This document shows, in pieces, positions 1 through 7,927 of a DNA stretch of 39,688 nucleotides. The notes beneath the pieces are model-generated. The model saw only the letters and a program-made list of their open reading frames with translations. It was not told the origin of the DNA and made no database searches. The first letter of the stretch is position 1. Every line of letters begins with the position of its first letter. The translations under genes and the position numbers were made by a program. The stretch is taken from positions 1-39,688 of the forward strand of contig JAFGLA010000051.1 in NCBI GenBank assembly GCA_016928295.1, read 5' to 3'. The stretch comes from Opitutales bacterium (lineage in GTDB: Bacteria; Verrucomicrobiota; Verrucomicrobiia; Opitutales; Oceanipulchritudinaceae).

Positions 1-2445
1 GCTCCCGCAACCGCAAGCGCCCCGGCCAGCACGGCAGGAGCGCCCCCGTCCGTCCCCCCGCCGGCAGTCACAGGCAAGACGCCGCCCCCGATCCGCATGA
101 TTCCGGGCCGCATCCCGCCCCCGGTAGTACAGCCGCGCGGCGGAGTAAACCGTTACAGCGGCCCGCCTTCGCGCGAGGTTACGCAGCAGCCCTCGGTCCC
201 CCCGCCTGCCCCGCAGGTGAACCGCCCGCCGATGCCCGGCAGAGCCGTCGTGGGAGTGCGCCCGCCAGAGCCGCAGAAAAACATTTCCACTCCCCAGCCC
301 GAGGCGCCCAAGGCCCAGATTCCAGAAATCAAGGCCCCGCAGCGCCCGACAGTCAGCGAAGCACCCTCCGTGCCGCCCGTCGTTCGCGCCCCGAACGTCC
401 CGCCGCCGGTGTCCCTGCGCCCGCCTGCGATTCCGCAGATGCCTCCGCGCACACCTGCCCAGCAGCAGCAGCCATCCCGCCCACCCGCGATAAGCGTGCC
501 GCAGGTATCGGCCCCGCCGCCACCGCCGCCCATGCCTGCCGCCCCCGCGGCACAGGCAGATTCCCGCGCGGCACAGGCAGATTCCCATGCCCCGACTACG
601 CCCGCCATGCCAGCGGCAGCCCCGACAGCGCATGGCAGCGCCGGAGCGGAAAAGAAGCGCGTGCTCGTAATCAAGCCGCCGATTGTCGTTCGCGACTTTG
701 CCATTCAGATCGGCCGCAAGCCCTTCCAGCTCATCTCCGAACTGATGGAGATGAACATTTTCGCATCGATGAATCAGGCCCTCGATATCGAGGTGGCCAA
801 GAAAATCGCTGCAAAGCAGGGCATCGAACTCGACGTTCGCCACCGTGGCGAAGCGCAAGCCCAAGCGCAGGCAGAGGAAAAGAAGAAGGCCAAGCCCGTA
901 GAGCGCAAGGTCACCCTCGAAGAGCGCCCGCCCGTTGTATGTATTCTCGGGCACGTTGACCACGGCAAGACCACCCTTCTTGACACCATCCGCAAGACGC
1001 GCGTCGCCGCCGGTGAAGCGGGCGGCATCACCCAGCACGTGGGCGCCTATCAGGTTGACCACAAGGGAAAGAAGATCACCTTTATCGACACGCCCGGCCA
1101 CGCGGCGTTCTTTAACATGCGCGCCCGTGGCGCCAATGTGACGGACATCGCGGTGCTCGTAGTCGCGGCGGACGACGGTTTCATGCCGCAGACGGACGAA
1201 GCCCTCGGCCACGCCCGTTACGCCAGGGTTCCAGTCGTCGTCGCCATCAACAAGACCGACATGCCGGGTGCGGACATCGACAAGGTGCGCCGCCAGCTTC
1301 AGGAGCGCGACCTTACGCCCGAAGAATGGGGCGGAGAGACGCTTGCCGTCCCCGTGTCCGCGCTGAAGGGCAACGGAATCACCGAGCTTCTCGAAGCAAT
1401 CACCCTTCAGGCTGAAGTGACCGAGGGCATCGAGGCTGACTTCAAGGCTTCGCCAGAGGGCGTCGTCCTCGAAGCGCAGAAGGAAATCGGCGTCGGTGCG
1501 ACCGCCAGCGTCATCATCGAACAGGGCACGCTAAAGCGTGGCGACTCGCTCGTTTGCGGGCCGCACTACTGCCGCGTTCGCACGCTCATCGACGACTGCG
1601 GCAAGCAGATCAAGCAGGCCACCCCGGGCATGCCCGTCAAGGTTGTCGGCTGGACCTCCACACCGGAAGCCGGAGACAGCTTCCACACCGTGGCCAACGA
1701 ACGCGCGGCCAAGGAAGAGGCCGAAGAGAACGAACACCGCCTCAAGCTCGAACAGATTGCTGCCAACGAGGCCAATCAGAGACAGGGCAAGGCCAGCATC
1801 GACGATCTTTTCGCCGCCATTGCGCAGTCCCAGTCCAAGTGCTTCCGCGTCGTCGTAAAGGCGGACGTGTACGGCACGGCAGAGGCGCTCGCAGTATCGC
1901 TCGAACAGATCAAGAGCGAGAAGATCAAGCTCGAAGTCGTGGACATGGGCGTGGGCGCGGTGACAAAGAACGACATTCTTATGTCCAGCGCGGCGGGGGC
2001 TGCAATCGTAGCCTTCAACGTGAACCTGGAAAACGGTGTCGCGCCTTTCGCCAAGCACCATTCCACACGCCTGTTCCAGCACAACATCATTTACGAATTG
2101 ATCGACCAGATCAAGGACGCCATGGCGGACGAACTGCCGCCCGAGCTTCGCGAGAACAAGATTGGCGCCGCAGAAGTGCGTCAGGTCTTCCCCGTGGCAA
2201 AGAGCAACGTCGCCGGTTCGATGGTTACAGAGGGCCGCGTTGCGCGTTCCGCCCTTGCCCGCCTCCTTCGCAAGGGGCAGGTTGTCGCAGAAGGCAAGAT
2301 TGCCACGCTGCGCCGCTTCAAGGACGACGCGAGCGAAGTTCGCGCCGGTTACGAATGCGGTATCCAGCTCGACTCGACAAACAACTATCAGGTCGGCGAC
2401 ATCGTCGAGTGTTACGAAATACTCAAGATCAAAGCCGCCCTCTAA
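1..2445 (+). CDS. infB: Translation initiation factor IF-2 (5' end outside window)
   Basis: IF-2 is the GTPase that places initiator tRNA on the 30S subunit and promotes subunit joining. The reading frame is open from base 1 with Pro/Ala-rich codons and no stop, so the ATG at 97 is internal and the true start lies upstream of the window. Counting from that ATG, a low-complexity Pro/Ala/Gln linker occupies about residues 1-190, followed by the IF2_N-like region. The G domain follows, with GHVDHGKTT at residues 285-293, DTPGH, NKTD and SALKG. IF2 domains II, III and IV then run to residue 782. The linker contains a 21-bp tandem duplication (547-588). It is the first gene of a + strand translation operon with rbfA, nrnA and truB. 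Identity is certain. Confidence 0.98.
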   Translation, partial: APATASAPASTAGAPPSVPPPAVTGKTPPPIRMIPGRIPPPVVQPRGGVNRYSGPPSREVTQQPSVPPPAPQVNRPPMPGRAVVGVRPPEPQKNISTPQPEAPKAQIPEIKAPQRPTVSEAPSVPPVVRAPNVPPPVSLRPPAIPQMPPRTPAQQQQPSRPPAISVPQVSAPPPPPPMPAAPAAQADSRAAQADSHAPTTPAMPAAAPTAHGSAGAEKKRVLVIKPPIVVRDFAIQIGRKPFQLISELMEMNIFASMNQALDIEVAKKIAAKQGIELDVRHRGEAQAQAQAEEKKKAKPVERKVTLEERPPVVCILGHVDHGKTTLLDTIRKTRVAAGEAGGITQHVGAYQVDHKGKKITFIDTPGHAAFFNMRARGANVTDIAVLVVAADDGFMPQTDEALGHARYARVPVVVAINKTDMPGADIDKVRRQLQERDLTPEEWGGETLAVPVSALKGNGITELLEAITLQAEVTEGIEADFKASPEGVVLEAQKEIGVGATASVIIEQGTLKRGDSLVCGPHYCRVRTLIDDCGKQIKQATPGMPVKVVGWTSTPEAGDSFHTVANERAAKEEAEENEHRLKLEQIAANEANQRQGKASIDDLFAAIAQSQSKCFRVVVKADVYGTAEALAVSLEQIKSEKIKLEVVDMGVGAVTKNDILMSSAAGAAIVAFNVNLENGVAPFAKHHSTRLFQHNIIYELIDQIKDAMADELPPELRENKIGAAEVRQVFPVAKSNVAGSMVTEGRVARSALARLLRKGQVVAEGKIATLRRFKDDASEVRAGYECGIQLDSTNNYQVGDIVECYEILKIKAAL
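547..588 (+). repeat. 21-bp tandem duplication inside infB linker
   Basis: Two adjacent units begin with the same 19 bases (547-565 and 568-586) at a period of 21 bp. They encode AAQADSR and AAQADSH. The repeat is in frame and lies in the disordered Pro/Ala-rich part of IF-2, so length variation here would probably be tolerated. Confidence 0.85.
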
Positions 2446-2460
2446 TAAGCATTTATGCAG

Positions 2461-2491
2461 CGCGGCGAAGGGGTCGGTCCCCCTCGCCGCG
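2461..2491 (+). other. Strong GC hairpin between infB and rbfA
   Basis: CGCGGCGA pairs with TCGCCGCG and GGGG with CCCC, with one bulged A and a 6-nt loop. It starts 16 nt after the infB stop. The first T-rich stretch (2516-2523) is about 25 nt further on, so it is not a canonical intrinsic terminator. It may be a processing or attenuation hairpin that sets the level of the downstream rbfA-nrnA-truB transcript. Confidence 0.6.
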
Positions 2492-2609
2492 TGTTGCGGC
2501 ACCCAGTTACAGCATTCTTTTTCGGCTTCCAAGCTGAAGGTTTGGAATTACGCGCGCAAATCGCGTTTTCCGAGCAAAGCCAAACCCAACCCAAGAACAT
2601 ACCAAGGCC

Positions 2610-2981
2610 ATGCGCGTTGTCCGAATCAACGAGCTTATCAAACGGGAAATATCCGACATTCTGCACACCCGCTATCGGGATGTCGCAGTGCGGATAACCA
2701 TCAGCGGAGTCGATACCGCGCCCAACCTCCAGAACGCCACCGTTTACTACGGCGTAATCGGCGAGGTGAAAGACAGGGCGGACGCACGCCGTTTCTTCGC
2801 CCGCGAGGGGGAGGAAATACGTATGCAGCTTTCCAAGCGCATCGTACTGAAATACCTCCCGCATCTGGCATTCAGCTTTGACGACTCTCTGGAGCGCGGG
2901 GCAAGGCTCAACGAGCTGATGGACAGCCTTGAGGACGGCCCTTCCGACAGTGACACAGAGGAACGCGGAGACTTGGCATAG
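2610..2981 (+). CDS. rbfA: Ribosome-binding factor A
   Basis: RbfA is a small KH-fold protein needed for late maturation of the 30S subunit and 16S rRNA 5'-end processing. The 123-residue product has the family pattern: an N-terminal RVVRINELIKREISDIL helix, a central VRITISGVDTAPNLQNATVYY strand region with the family's typical spacing, and a C-terminal region with LPHLAFSFDDSLERGARL. A short acidic tail follows. The size is usual for the family. It sits between infB and nrnA, the classic infB-rbfA-truB neighbourhood. The ATG is preceded only by a weak AAGG. Identity is confident. Confidence 0.95.
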   Translation: MRVVRINELIKREISDILHTRYRDVAVRITISGVDTAPNLQNATVYYGVIGEVKDRADARRFFAREGEEIRMQLSKRIVLKYLPHLAFSFDDSLERGARLNELMDSLEDGPSDSDTEERGDLA

Positions 2982-3063
2982 GTCTTTTGAGCAGTGACTT
3001 CGCTCTGCAAGCAGGGCGTAGCGATTGCGTTCGACGCGCTCATACACTACACGGAAGGCAATA

Positions 3064-4074
3064 ATGCCACAGACGCAAAACATAGAACACTGCACTGCCA
3101 AGGACGGGCTGGCCATTGCGGAGGCTCTTCGCGGGCTGGCCGGGCGCAAGGTCGCGGTAATCGGCCACGTGCGCCCCGACGGCGACTGCATCGGCTCCCA
3201 AGTGGCGCTCACGCGCTGTCTCAACTCCCTTGGCGCGGACGCCATCGCAGTCAACGAGCACACTGTGCCGCGCAATCTTTCAGCTTTCGTCGGCGATACG
3301 CCCTTCTTTCAGCCAGAGGCGGTGGCGGATCTGTCCGAACGATTCATAATCTCCGTGGACTGCGCCGCGATGAAGCGGCTCGGGCCCAAGGTGTGCGAGC
3401 GCATAGCGCAAGTGGCGATAAACATCGACCACCACATTTCCAACGAGAGCTTCGCCAGGGCGAATTACATTTACCCCAACGCAAGCGCGGCTGCGGAAAT
3501 ACTCGGTTGCCTGCTTGTTGACCAAAAGCTGCCTATCGACGCAGTGACGGCACAGGCGCTGTATGTAGGCATATACACAGACACGGGGCAGTTCCGCTTT
3601 GCAAGCACGAGCGCTTACAGCTTTGAACTCTGCTGTCAGCTAATAGCCCACGGGGCGATCCCATCGAAAGCGGCAAGCGAGATTTACGAGAATGAACCGC
3701 TGAGCAAGATTTTGCTCCTGCGCGCATTTCTGGACTCCCTGCGCTTTGAATACGGGGGACGCTTCTGCGTTGGCATTCTTCCTGAAGACATTTGGGAGAG
3801 CACCGGCGCGGTCCACGAGCAGGCCGACGGCATGGTCGATTACGCAAGAACCATCGAGGGGGTGCAGATCGGCGCTCTGCTGGAATACCGCAAGGACTCG
3901 GTCAAGGGCAGCTTCAGGGCAAAGGACGCATCCATGCGCGTGGACCTGCTCGCGGCGAAGTTCAACGGCGGCGGCCATGCCTGCGCGGCAGGGTTCAACT
4001 GCGATATGAAGCCAGAGGACTTCTATCCGGCCATGCTCAAAGCGCTTGGCGAGATTTTCGAGCCGAAGGCATAA
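3064..4074 (+). CDS. nrnA: Bifunctional oligoribonuclease / pAp phosphatase (DHH family)
   Basis: NrnA-type DHH/DHHA1 phosphoesterases degrade nano-RNAs and remove the 3' phosphate from pAp in the cytoplasm. The ATG at 3064 has GGAAGG five bases upstream and fits the family start better than the in-frame codon 39 nt earlier. The 336-residue product has HVRPDGD (residues 35-41) as first metal motif, VDCAA near 98, DHH at 122-124, and the YTDTGQFRF segment near 171. The DHHA1 domain ends with GGGHACAAGF near residues 302-311. This gene often lies between rbfA and truB in bacteria lacking Orn, which supports the call. Confidence 0.94.
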   Translation: MPQTQNIEHCTAKDGLAIAEALRGLAGRKVAVIGHVRPDGDCIGSQVALTRCLNSLGADAIAVNEHTVPRNLSAFVGDTPFFQPEAVADLSERFIISVDCAAMKRLGPKVCERIAQVAINIDHHISNESFARANYIYPNASAAAEILGCLLVDQKLPIDAVTAQALYVGIYTDTGQFRFASTSAYSFELCCQLIAHGAIPSKAASEIYENEPLSKILLLRAFLDSLRFEYGGRFCVGILPEDIWESTGAVHEQADGMVDYARTIEGVQIGALLEYRKDSVKGSFRAKDASMRVDLLAAKFNGGGHACAAGFNCDMKPEDFYPAMLKALGEIFEPKA

Positions 4075-4140
4075 TACCGCTCATACTGATACATCGACTT
4101 TTCCAACTTACATCAAGCCATCTACACAAAGACCCTATCC

Positions 4141-4872
4141 ATGTCCCAGAACGACCAGGCATTTGAAGGCATTCTGCTCATCGACAAGCCCAAGGGCATT
4201 ACAAGCCACGACATTGTTGACCGCGTAAGGCGCAAGCTGCACATGAAACGCGTAGGGCACGCGGGCACGCTCGACCCGATGGCCACAGGCCTTGTGATAA
4301 TCCTCGTGGGCAAGGCGACCAAGGCATCCCAATACCTAATGGGCATGGACAAGGTGTATGAAGGCAGCATGCTTCTTGGAAAGAACACGAACACGCACGA
4401 CGCGGAAGGCGAAGTTACGCAGGAGCGTCCCGTCCCTACCCTGAGCGAGGCGGACGTTGTGGCCGTACTCAAGAGCTTTGAGGGCGACCAGTACCAGATT
4501 CCGCCAATGTTCTCGGCCAAGAAAATCGACGGCGTTCCTCTTTACAAACTGGCCCGCAAGGGCAAGGAGGTTGAGCGCGAGGCACGCCTCATACACGTTT
4601 CCAGTTTCGAATTGGACGAATACCACGCGCCGGACCGTATCGACTTTACCGTTGCCTGCACAAAGGGCACTTACGTCCGCACCCTCGCCCACGACATTGG
4701 CGAAAAGCTCGGCTGCGGGGCGCACCTTACCTCGCTCAACCGCACAGACATAGAGAAGTTCAAAATCGAGGATTCCATCCGTCTTGACGAGTTTGAAGCA
4801 CTGTCCACCGCAGAGATTAACCGAATACTAATCCCGCAGTTCAGGGCCATCCCAAGCAACGTCGTCAAGTAA
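4141..4872 (+). CDS. truB: tRNA pseudouridine-55 synthase
   Basis: TruB converts U55 of the T loop to pseudouridine in most tRNAs. The 243-residue protein opens with [15 protein letters not shown] and carries the catalytic aspartate in GTLDP (Asp45). The conserved [16 protein letters not shown] segment is present in the second half. The length is on the short side because the C-terminal PUA-like domain is reduced, as in many bacteria. It is the last gene of the infB operon, 66 bp after nrnA, and is followed by a terminator. There is no clear Shine-Dalgarno in front of the ATG. Confidence 0.96.
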   Translation: MSQNDQAFEGILLIDKPKGITSHDIVDRVRRKLHMKRVGHAGTLDPMATGLVIILVGKATKASQYLMGMDKVYEGSMLLGKNTNTHDAEGEVTQERPVPTLSEADVVAVLKSFEGDQYQIPPMFSAKKIDGVPLYKLARKGKEVEREARLIHVSSFELDEYHAPDRIDFTVACTKGTYVRTLAHDIGEKLGCGAHLTSLNRTDIEKFKIEDSIRLDEFEALSTAEINRILIPQFRAIPSNVVK

Positions 4873-4877
4873 TCCAT

Positions 4878-4900
4878 TACCGTCTGTAGGGTATTTTTTT
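4878..4900 (+). terminator. Intrinsic terminator after truB
   Basis: A short TACC/GGTA stem with an 8-nt loop is followed directly by seven T residues, starting 5 nt after the truB stop. The stem is weak, but the T tract and the position at the end of the infB-truB operon support a terminator. Confidence 0.6.
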
Positions 4901-4971
4901 ACATTTATCCAACTGCTCAAGCCTTGCCGCTTAACATTTGGACGACATACTCGGTCATACCTTCATATTTA

Positions 4972-5196
4972 ATGACTTGGCTTCTAGCAATTTCAGTCGT
5001 CCTAATAATCCTTGGTAGCGCGTTCTCCATTTTGAGGGATCCGAACACCATCGACTATTGCCGGACCATCGTTGAGGACGGCAGAAACGACAGTTACGCC
5101 CGAAACGTGATGACTCTGTACAAGAGCGGAGTACTCATCGCCGTTGTGGGCATGATCATGCTTTGCGTCACTACGGTCATTCTGGCGCTGGAGTAG
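4972..5196 (+). CDS. Small two-helix membrane protein, unknown function
   Basis: I do not recognise this protein. From the ATG at 4972 it is 74 residues; an in-frame TTG at 4924 would give 90. It has two hydrophobic segments, LLAISVVLIILGSAF near the N-terminus and GVLIAVVGMIMLCVTTVIL near the C-terminus. A polar loop of about 30 residues lies between them. It resembles a small inner-membrane protein with both ends on the same side. No clear ribosome-binding site precedes either start. It stands alone between the truB terminator and tRNA-Ala, so context gives no function. It could be spurious, but the two well-formed membrane helices argue for a real gene. Confidence 0.55.
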   Translation: MTWLLAISVVLIILGSAFSILRDPNTIDYCRTIVEDGRNDSYARNVMTLYKSGVLIAVVGMIMLCVTTVILALE

Positions 5197-5245
5197 TTGC
5201 TAAAAAAATGCTCCCGACAACTGGCCGCATTTCATGTGCAAATCT
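5194..5245 (+). repeat. Possible diverged copy of the intergenic repeat family
   Basis: The region starts at the TAG of the small membrane protein gene. It contains GCTCCCG, GCATTT and GTGCAAA in the same order as the full copy read on the - strand from 35280. The TAG-to-CTCCC spacing is shorter (13 nt to GCTCCC instead of 18) and the hairpin is not preserved. This is a weak match, listed because it lies in sense orientation directly after a stop codon like the better copies. Confidence 0.25.
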
Positions 5246-5307
5246 TGCCATGAGGTCTTGACTTGAGCGAAACGCGTGGCAAAGTAGCGTCCTTTCGCAG
5301 AGTCCGC

Positions 5308-5330
5308 TAAAAGTCCCCGAAGGGGCTTTA
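5308..5330 (+). other. Hairpin in the tRNA-Ala leader
   Basis: CCCC/GGGG with flanking AAAG/CTTT (one bulged T) and a 3-nt loop forms a compact hairpin about 30 nt upstream of the tRNA. It is followed by only a short T stretch. It could be a leader-processing structure or a weak terminator. A TTGACT at 5258-5263 lies upstream but I see no convincing -10 partner for it. Confidence 0.4.
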
Positions 5331-5359
5331 TCAGTGCGGCGCGGGAAATTGCACTATCT

Positions 5360-5435
5360 GGGGCAGTAGCTTAGCTGGAATAGCGCCACGTTCGCAACGT
5401 GGAGGTCGTCGGTTCGAATCCGATCTGCTCCACCA
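5360..5435 (+). tRNA. tRNA-Ala (anticodon CGC)
   Basis: A complete cloverleaf is present: 7-bp acceptor stem GGGGCAG/CTGCTCC, anticodon stem CCACG/CGTGG around loop TTCGCAA (anticodon CGC, codon GCG), and T arm GTCGG-TTCGAAT-CCGAT. The acceptor has the G3:U70 wobble that is the alanine identity element. A73 and an encoded CCA end at 5435. Confidence 0.95.
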
Positions 5436-5479
5436 GTGCCCCCCCCCTCCACTGGAATGCTCCATATCAAGAGGAACAG

Positions 5480-5596
5480 AGCCTCGACGGTTGAAGAAAA
5501 GCCGCAGAATCCGGATTCTACGATACGTACGGCATGGATTTTCAGCCGAAAAGACGCCTGCCTTTCGACAGGAGTTGTATTTAAGACGCTCGCTAA
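5480..5596 (-). repeat. Intergenic repeat family, copy C (- orientation)
   Basis: Read on the - strand from the TAG at 5595, this stretch matches the copies at 35113-35280 and 39539-39688. TAG is followed after 17 nt by ACTCCTG, a CCTG/CAGG hairpin (5557-5572), CGTCTTTTCGG, and 54 nt from the hairpin start GAATCCGGATTC (5507-5518). The stem is CCTG/CAGG here but CCCG/CGGG in the other copies, a compensatory change. The distal GCCTCCTCGGTCCGC block is absent, so the copy is diverged or truncated at that end. It lies directly behind the DUF4254 gene and would serve as its terminator. Confidence 0.75.
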
Positions 5597-6189
5597 GCCT
5601 TGCGCCCTGCGTATAGCTGGGGATTCAGGCTCGGGTCGTTATACATCTTGAACTGGAAATACACCCTGAAGGAACGCGTTCCCTTGCGCACTTCGTCAAG
5701 CAGGCACTGGAGGCAGCCACACAGATCCGCACGCTGGCGGCGAATTACGGCGAGCTTTCGCTGGCAATTGGCGCGGTGCTCCGCGCTTGCGTCGAGGCGG
5801 TCCACCTGCTCCTGCATGTGGTAGTCCTTGAGGGCGAGAATCGAGAGCCGGTCGATCATCATGCCGGGCGTCTCGGAGTTGAACGCAACGCCGCTTTCCT
5901 TCGGCTGAAGCGCAGCCACGAGCGCCTTGTCCATCTGCTCGATGAAGTCGTTGCGCTGCTGGTTATAGCGATCGATGGCCCGCTTTGCATCTCGCACAGG
6001 CTCCGCGCCAATATCGTCGCGTCGGGCGAGGTCTTCCTCGTGCCAGAGCTTGTAGTTGCGACTATGGTTCTCCGCCACAAGGCACAAGAAGCCTTCACCC
6101 GAAGGCACGACAACATCAGCAAGGTGCCATTCCTGCGTCCAACGCATCTGCTCCTGTGCTATTTGCGAGGCAAGGGGTAAAATGTCCAT
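5593..6189 (-). CDS. DUF4254 family protein
   Basis: The sequence matches what I know of the DUF4254 family: LWHEEDLARRDD, AIDRYNQQRNDFIEQMD and NSETPGMMIDRLSILALK are family-typical blocks, roughly residues 45-135. The function is unknown. Members occur in Bacteroidetes and Verrucomicrobia, sometimes near glycosyltransferase or lipopolysaccharide genes, but no such gene is adjacent here. The ATG at 6189 gives 198 residues; the frame stays open upstream to 6297, but that extension does not look conserved. No signal peptide or membrane helix is visible, so the protein is probably cytoplasmic. Its TAG stop is also the first base triplet of repeat copy C. Confidence 0.85.
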   Translation of the reverse strand: MDILPLASQIAQEQMRWTQEWHLADVVVPSGEGFLCLVAENHSRNYKLWHEEDLARRDDIGAEPVRDAKRAIDRYNQQRNDFIEQMDKALVAALQPKESGVAFNSETPGMMIDRLSILALKDYHMQEQVDRLDASAEHRANCQRKLAVIRRQRADLCGCLQCLLDEVRKGTRSFRVYFQFKMYNDPSLNPQLYAGRKA

Positions 6190-6243
6190 CGTTGACAAAG
6201 ACTTGTACAAGCTCCGCCCCAAAGCGGCAAGGCAAGAAATCCC

Positions 6244-6275
6244 CGAGGGAGTGTTTGCAAAAATCTCCCACCGAA
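6244..6275 (+). repeat. Possible end fragment of the intergenic repeat
   Basis: GGGAGTGTTTGCAAA (6247-6261) is identical to a 15-mer at 33497-33511 and matches the first bases of the copy at 39539 (GGGAGTGTTTG). CTCCC follows at nearly the same spacing as in that copy. The hairpin and later blocks are not recognisable, so this is at best a remnant. Confidence 0.35.
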
Positions 6276-6342
6276 ATAGCCAGGATAATTTACCCAAGCT
6301 AGTGTGGTGTTAGGCAAATACATGGAGTTTCTTGCACAACTC

Positions 6343-6363
6343 GGACGCCTCTCCGAGGCGTCC
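6343..6363. repeat. Palindromic REP-like hairpin 1
   Basis: GGACGCCTC and GAGGCGTCC form a perfect 9-bp stem with a 3-nt loop. It lies between the arsG-like gene and the DUF4254 gene and has no T tract on either strand. It resembles the second palindrome 42 bp away (shared GGACG...CGTCC ends), as in REP-type elements. Confidence 0.7.
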
Positions 6364-6404
6364 CTACCAGTGCGTTCGTAACCTCTTGACTGTCTTGCAG
6401 GCAG

Positions 6405-6432
6405 GGACGGCTGTCCCTAGCCGTCCGTTTTT
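6405..6432 (+). terminator. Palindromic hairpin 2 with T tract
   Basis: GGACGGCT and AGCCGTCC form a perfect 8-bp stem with a 6-nt loop, followed by GTTTTT on the + strand. In form it is an intrinsic terminator for + strand transcription, although both flanking genes are on the - strand. It may instead be the partner of the palindrome at 6343-6363 in a REP-like pair, working as a boundary against read-through into the ars-type cluster. Confidence 0.55.
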
Positions 6433-6473
6433 CCAACTACAAAAATAGAACCGTTTACTTACCTAACACCAAG

Positions 6474-7163
6474 TTAGAAAAGGCCCATGGTCGAGGACAG
6501 CGTAAGATAGGCACCAACAATCATCAACACGGCCCCCGTCAGCTTTGTCATATATAATTGCGCCTTCTGAATCAGCCCCAGCATCCTTGCGGCAGCACCG
6601 GCACTTAGAACCAACAACACCGCGACGATGGCCACGGGCAGAGCCGTGCCAAGGCCGTACAAGGCAACAGGCAGAAGCGGAACTGACGACTGCGCAACAA
6701 GCGGCATAAGCGAACCAAAGAACAGAGCCGCCGACACCGGACAAAACGACATGGCGAACAAGGCCCCGAGGAGAAACTCTCCCGCAAGGCCGAGACGCAG
6801 CAAACGCTTCGCAGCCTCCGGCCCCCCGGCGCGAAAATCTATCGGCAGGGGCAGCCAGCCCATGAGCACCGCACCCGCGAGCAAAAGCAGCGGCCCAACC
6901 ACGGGCACCACTGCATTGCGAAGGAATGCGGAAAGCGAAGGCATTCCCGCAAGTCCCGCCACAATCAGCAGCGCCAGAGCCACGTATGCCGTGGCACGGC
7001 CCAGCGTGTATGTGGCCACGCCTGCCAAGGCCCTGCCCCTATTGTCAACGCGACGGGACAAGACGCCTATCGCGGCAACGTTCGTGGCCAAGGGGCAGGG
7101 GCTAACCGAGGTTACAAGGCCAAGCCAGAGAGCCGTTCCGGCGCATATTGCCAGCTCATTCAT
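6474..7163 (-). CDS. ArsG-like (CcdA/DsbD-superfamily) permease
   Basis: The 229-residue protein has about six hydrophobic segments and the paired motifs VTSVSPCPLATN (near residue 20) and AMSFCPVSAALFFG (near 140). These are typical of the DsbD/CcdA transmembrane superfamily. Short members of this type located next to ArsF-like proteins are annotated as ArsG, an efflux permease for aromatic arsenicals. The start overlaps the stop of the preceding ArsF-like gene by 4 bp (ATGA), so the two are translationally coupled. The assignment to arsenical efflux rests on context; a thiol or electron-transfer role like CcdA is the alternative. Confidence 0.75.
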   Translation of the reverse strand: MNELAICAGTALWLGLVTSVSPCPLATNVAAIGVLSRRVDNRGRALAGVATYTLGRATAYVALALLIVAGLAGMPSLSAFLRNAVVPVVGPLLLLAGAVLMGWLPLPIDFRAGGPEAAKRLLRLGLAGEFLLGALFAMSFCPVSAALFFGSLMPLVAQSSVPLLPVALYGLGTALPVAIVAVLLVLSAGAAARMLGLIQKAQLYMTKLTGAVLMIVGAYLTLSSTMGLF

Positions 7164-7627
7164 TTTCCAAGGGCCTTGTTGATTCCGCCCTCGATGTAGC
7201 TTGCAAACTCGCTCTCCCTGCCGACCTTTTGCCAGACGGCGTCCATTCGGGCCCAGTCCTCTTTACCATCGGCGTTTGTTGAGGAAATGACCACCGTCTT
7301 GAAGGATAGCTGATAGTTGTCCGCGTAGTGACGATTCTCCGGCAGGTCTATGTTTATCGCACGAAACTCCAGCCTGCCCGATGCTAATTCGGAGGCGAAG
7401 CGCTCCTCGACTACCTTGCGCGTGAGTGCTTCGATCTTGAGGCAGGTCTTGCAACGCGCGTTCGTCGTGAAGTATGTGACGGTAACCTTGCCCGTGCTTT
7501 TCGGTAATTCAGAGGCGTTCGCCTGAGTGGAACAGCAAGGGGCCTGATCCTTGCAAGTGGCATTTTCAGCATTGGCAAAACTGGCCGTAAACAGGGCCGC
7601 GGCTAACAGAACGGGTATGTGTCGCAT
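7160..7627 (-). CDS. ArsF-like exported thioredoxin-fold protein
   Basis: The 155-residue protein starts with a signal peptide (about residues 1-20, ending in FANA), then a Cys-rich stretch (CKDQAPCC) and a thioredoxin-like domain with CKTC (ARCKTCLKIE). The pattern KVTVTYFTTNARCKTC with FRAINIDLPEN agrees with the ArsF family, described as a nitrophenyl-arsenical nitroreductase subunit encoded with ArsG. It is expected in the periplasm or anchored to the membrane. Electrons could reach it from the CcdA-like permease encoded immediately downstream. The substrate is not evident from sequence; reduction of nitroaromatic arsenicals is inferred from the family. Confidence 0.75.
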   Translation of the reverse strand: MRHIPVLLAAALFTASFANAENATCKDQAPCCSTQANASELPKSTGKVTVTYFTTNARCKTCLKIEALTRKVVEERFASELASGRLEFRAINIDLPENRHYADNYQLSFKTVVISSTNADGKEDWARMDAVWQKVGRESEFASYIEGGINKALGK

Positions 7628-7671
7628 TGTCGTATAGGTTGTTGTTACAAAAATCGTTATCTAAAAGCTTT

Positions 7672-7905
7672 TCAGGAAAGCATCTTCGCGATGTCGTCCG
7701 CGCTTGGGACTTTTCCGCTGGCTTTCACCTCTCCGTCGATTACTAGCGCGGGTGTCCACATGACGCCAAAATCCGCAAAGCGGTTCATGTCGGTCACTTT
7801 TTCAAACTCGCACTCGGTGCCGGATTTCTCGGCGGCTTCCTTCGCGTTGGCGTATAGCTTGTTACACTTCGGGCAACCTGTGCCCAGTATCTGTATCTTC
7901 TTCAT
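7672..7905 (-). CDS. Small thioredoxin-family protein
   Basis: The 77-residue product begins MKKIQILGTGCPKCNKLY and belongs to the small redox-active disulfide (TM0996/MTH895-like) thioredoxin group, with active site CPKC at about residues 11-14. The cis-proline strand is seen in VMWTPALVIDGEV. There is no signal peptide, so it acts in the cytoplasm. Such genes are regularly found between ArsR-type regulators and PF03773 permeases. It may supply electrons to the resistance system or bind the metal ion. It could correspond to ArsE of the ArsEFG system, but I cannot confirm that. Confidence 0.85.
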   Translation of the reverse strand: MKKIQILGTGCPKCNKLYANAKEAAEKSGTECEFEKVTDMNRFADFGVMWTPALVIDGEVKASGKVPSADDIAKMLS

Positions 7906-7927
7906 GGTATGATAATTGTTTGAGTTG

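Noticed and set aside
1531-2532. Long - strand open frames inside infB.
   Set aside because: They are antisense to the conserved G domain and domains II-IV of IF-2, with low-complexity composition and no recognisable motifs.
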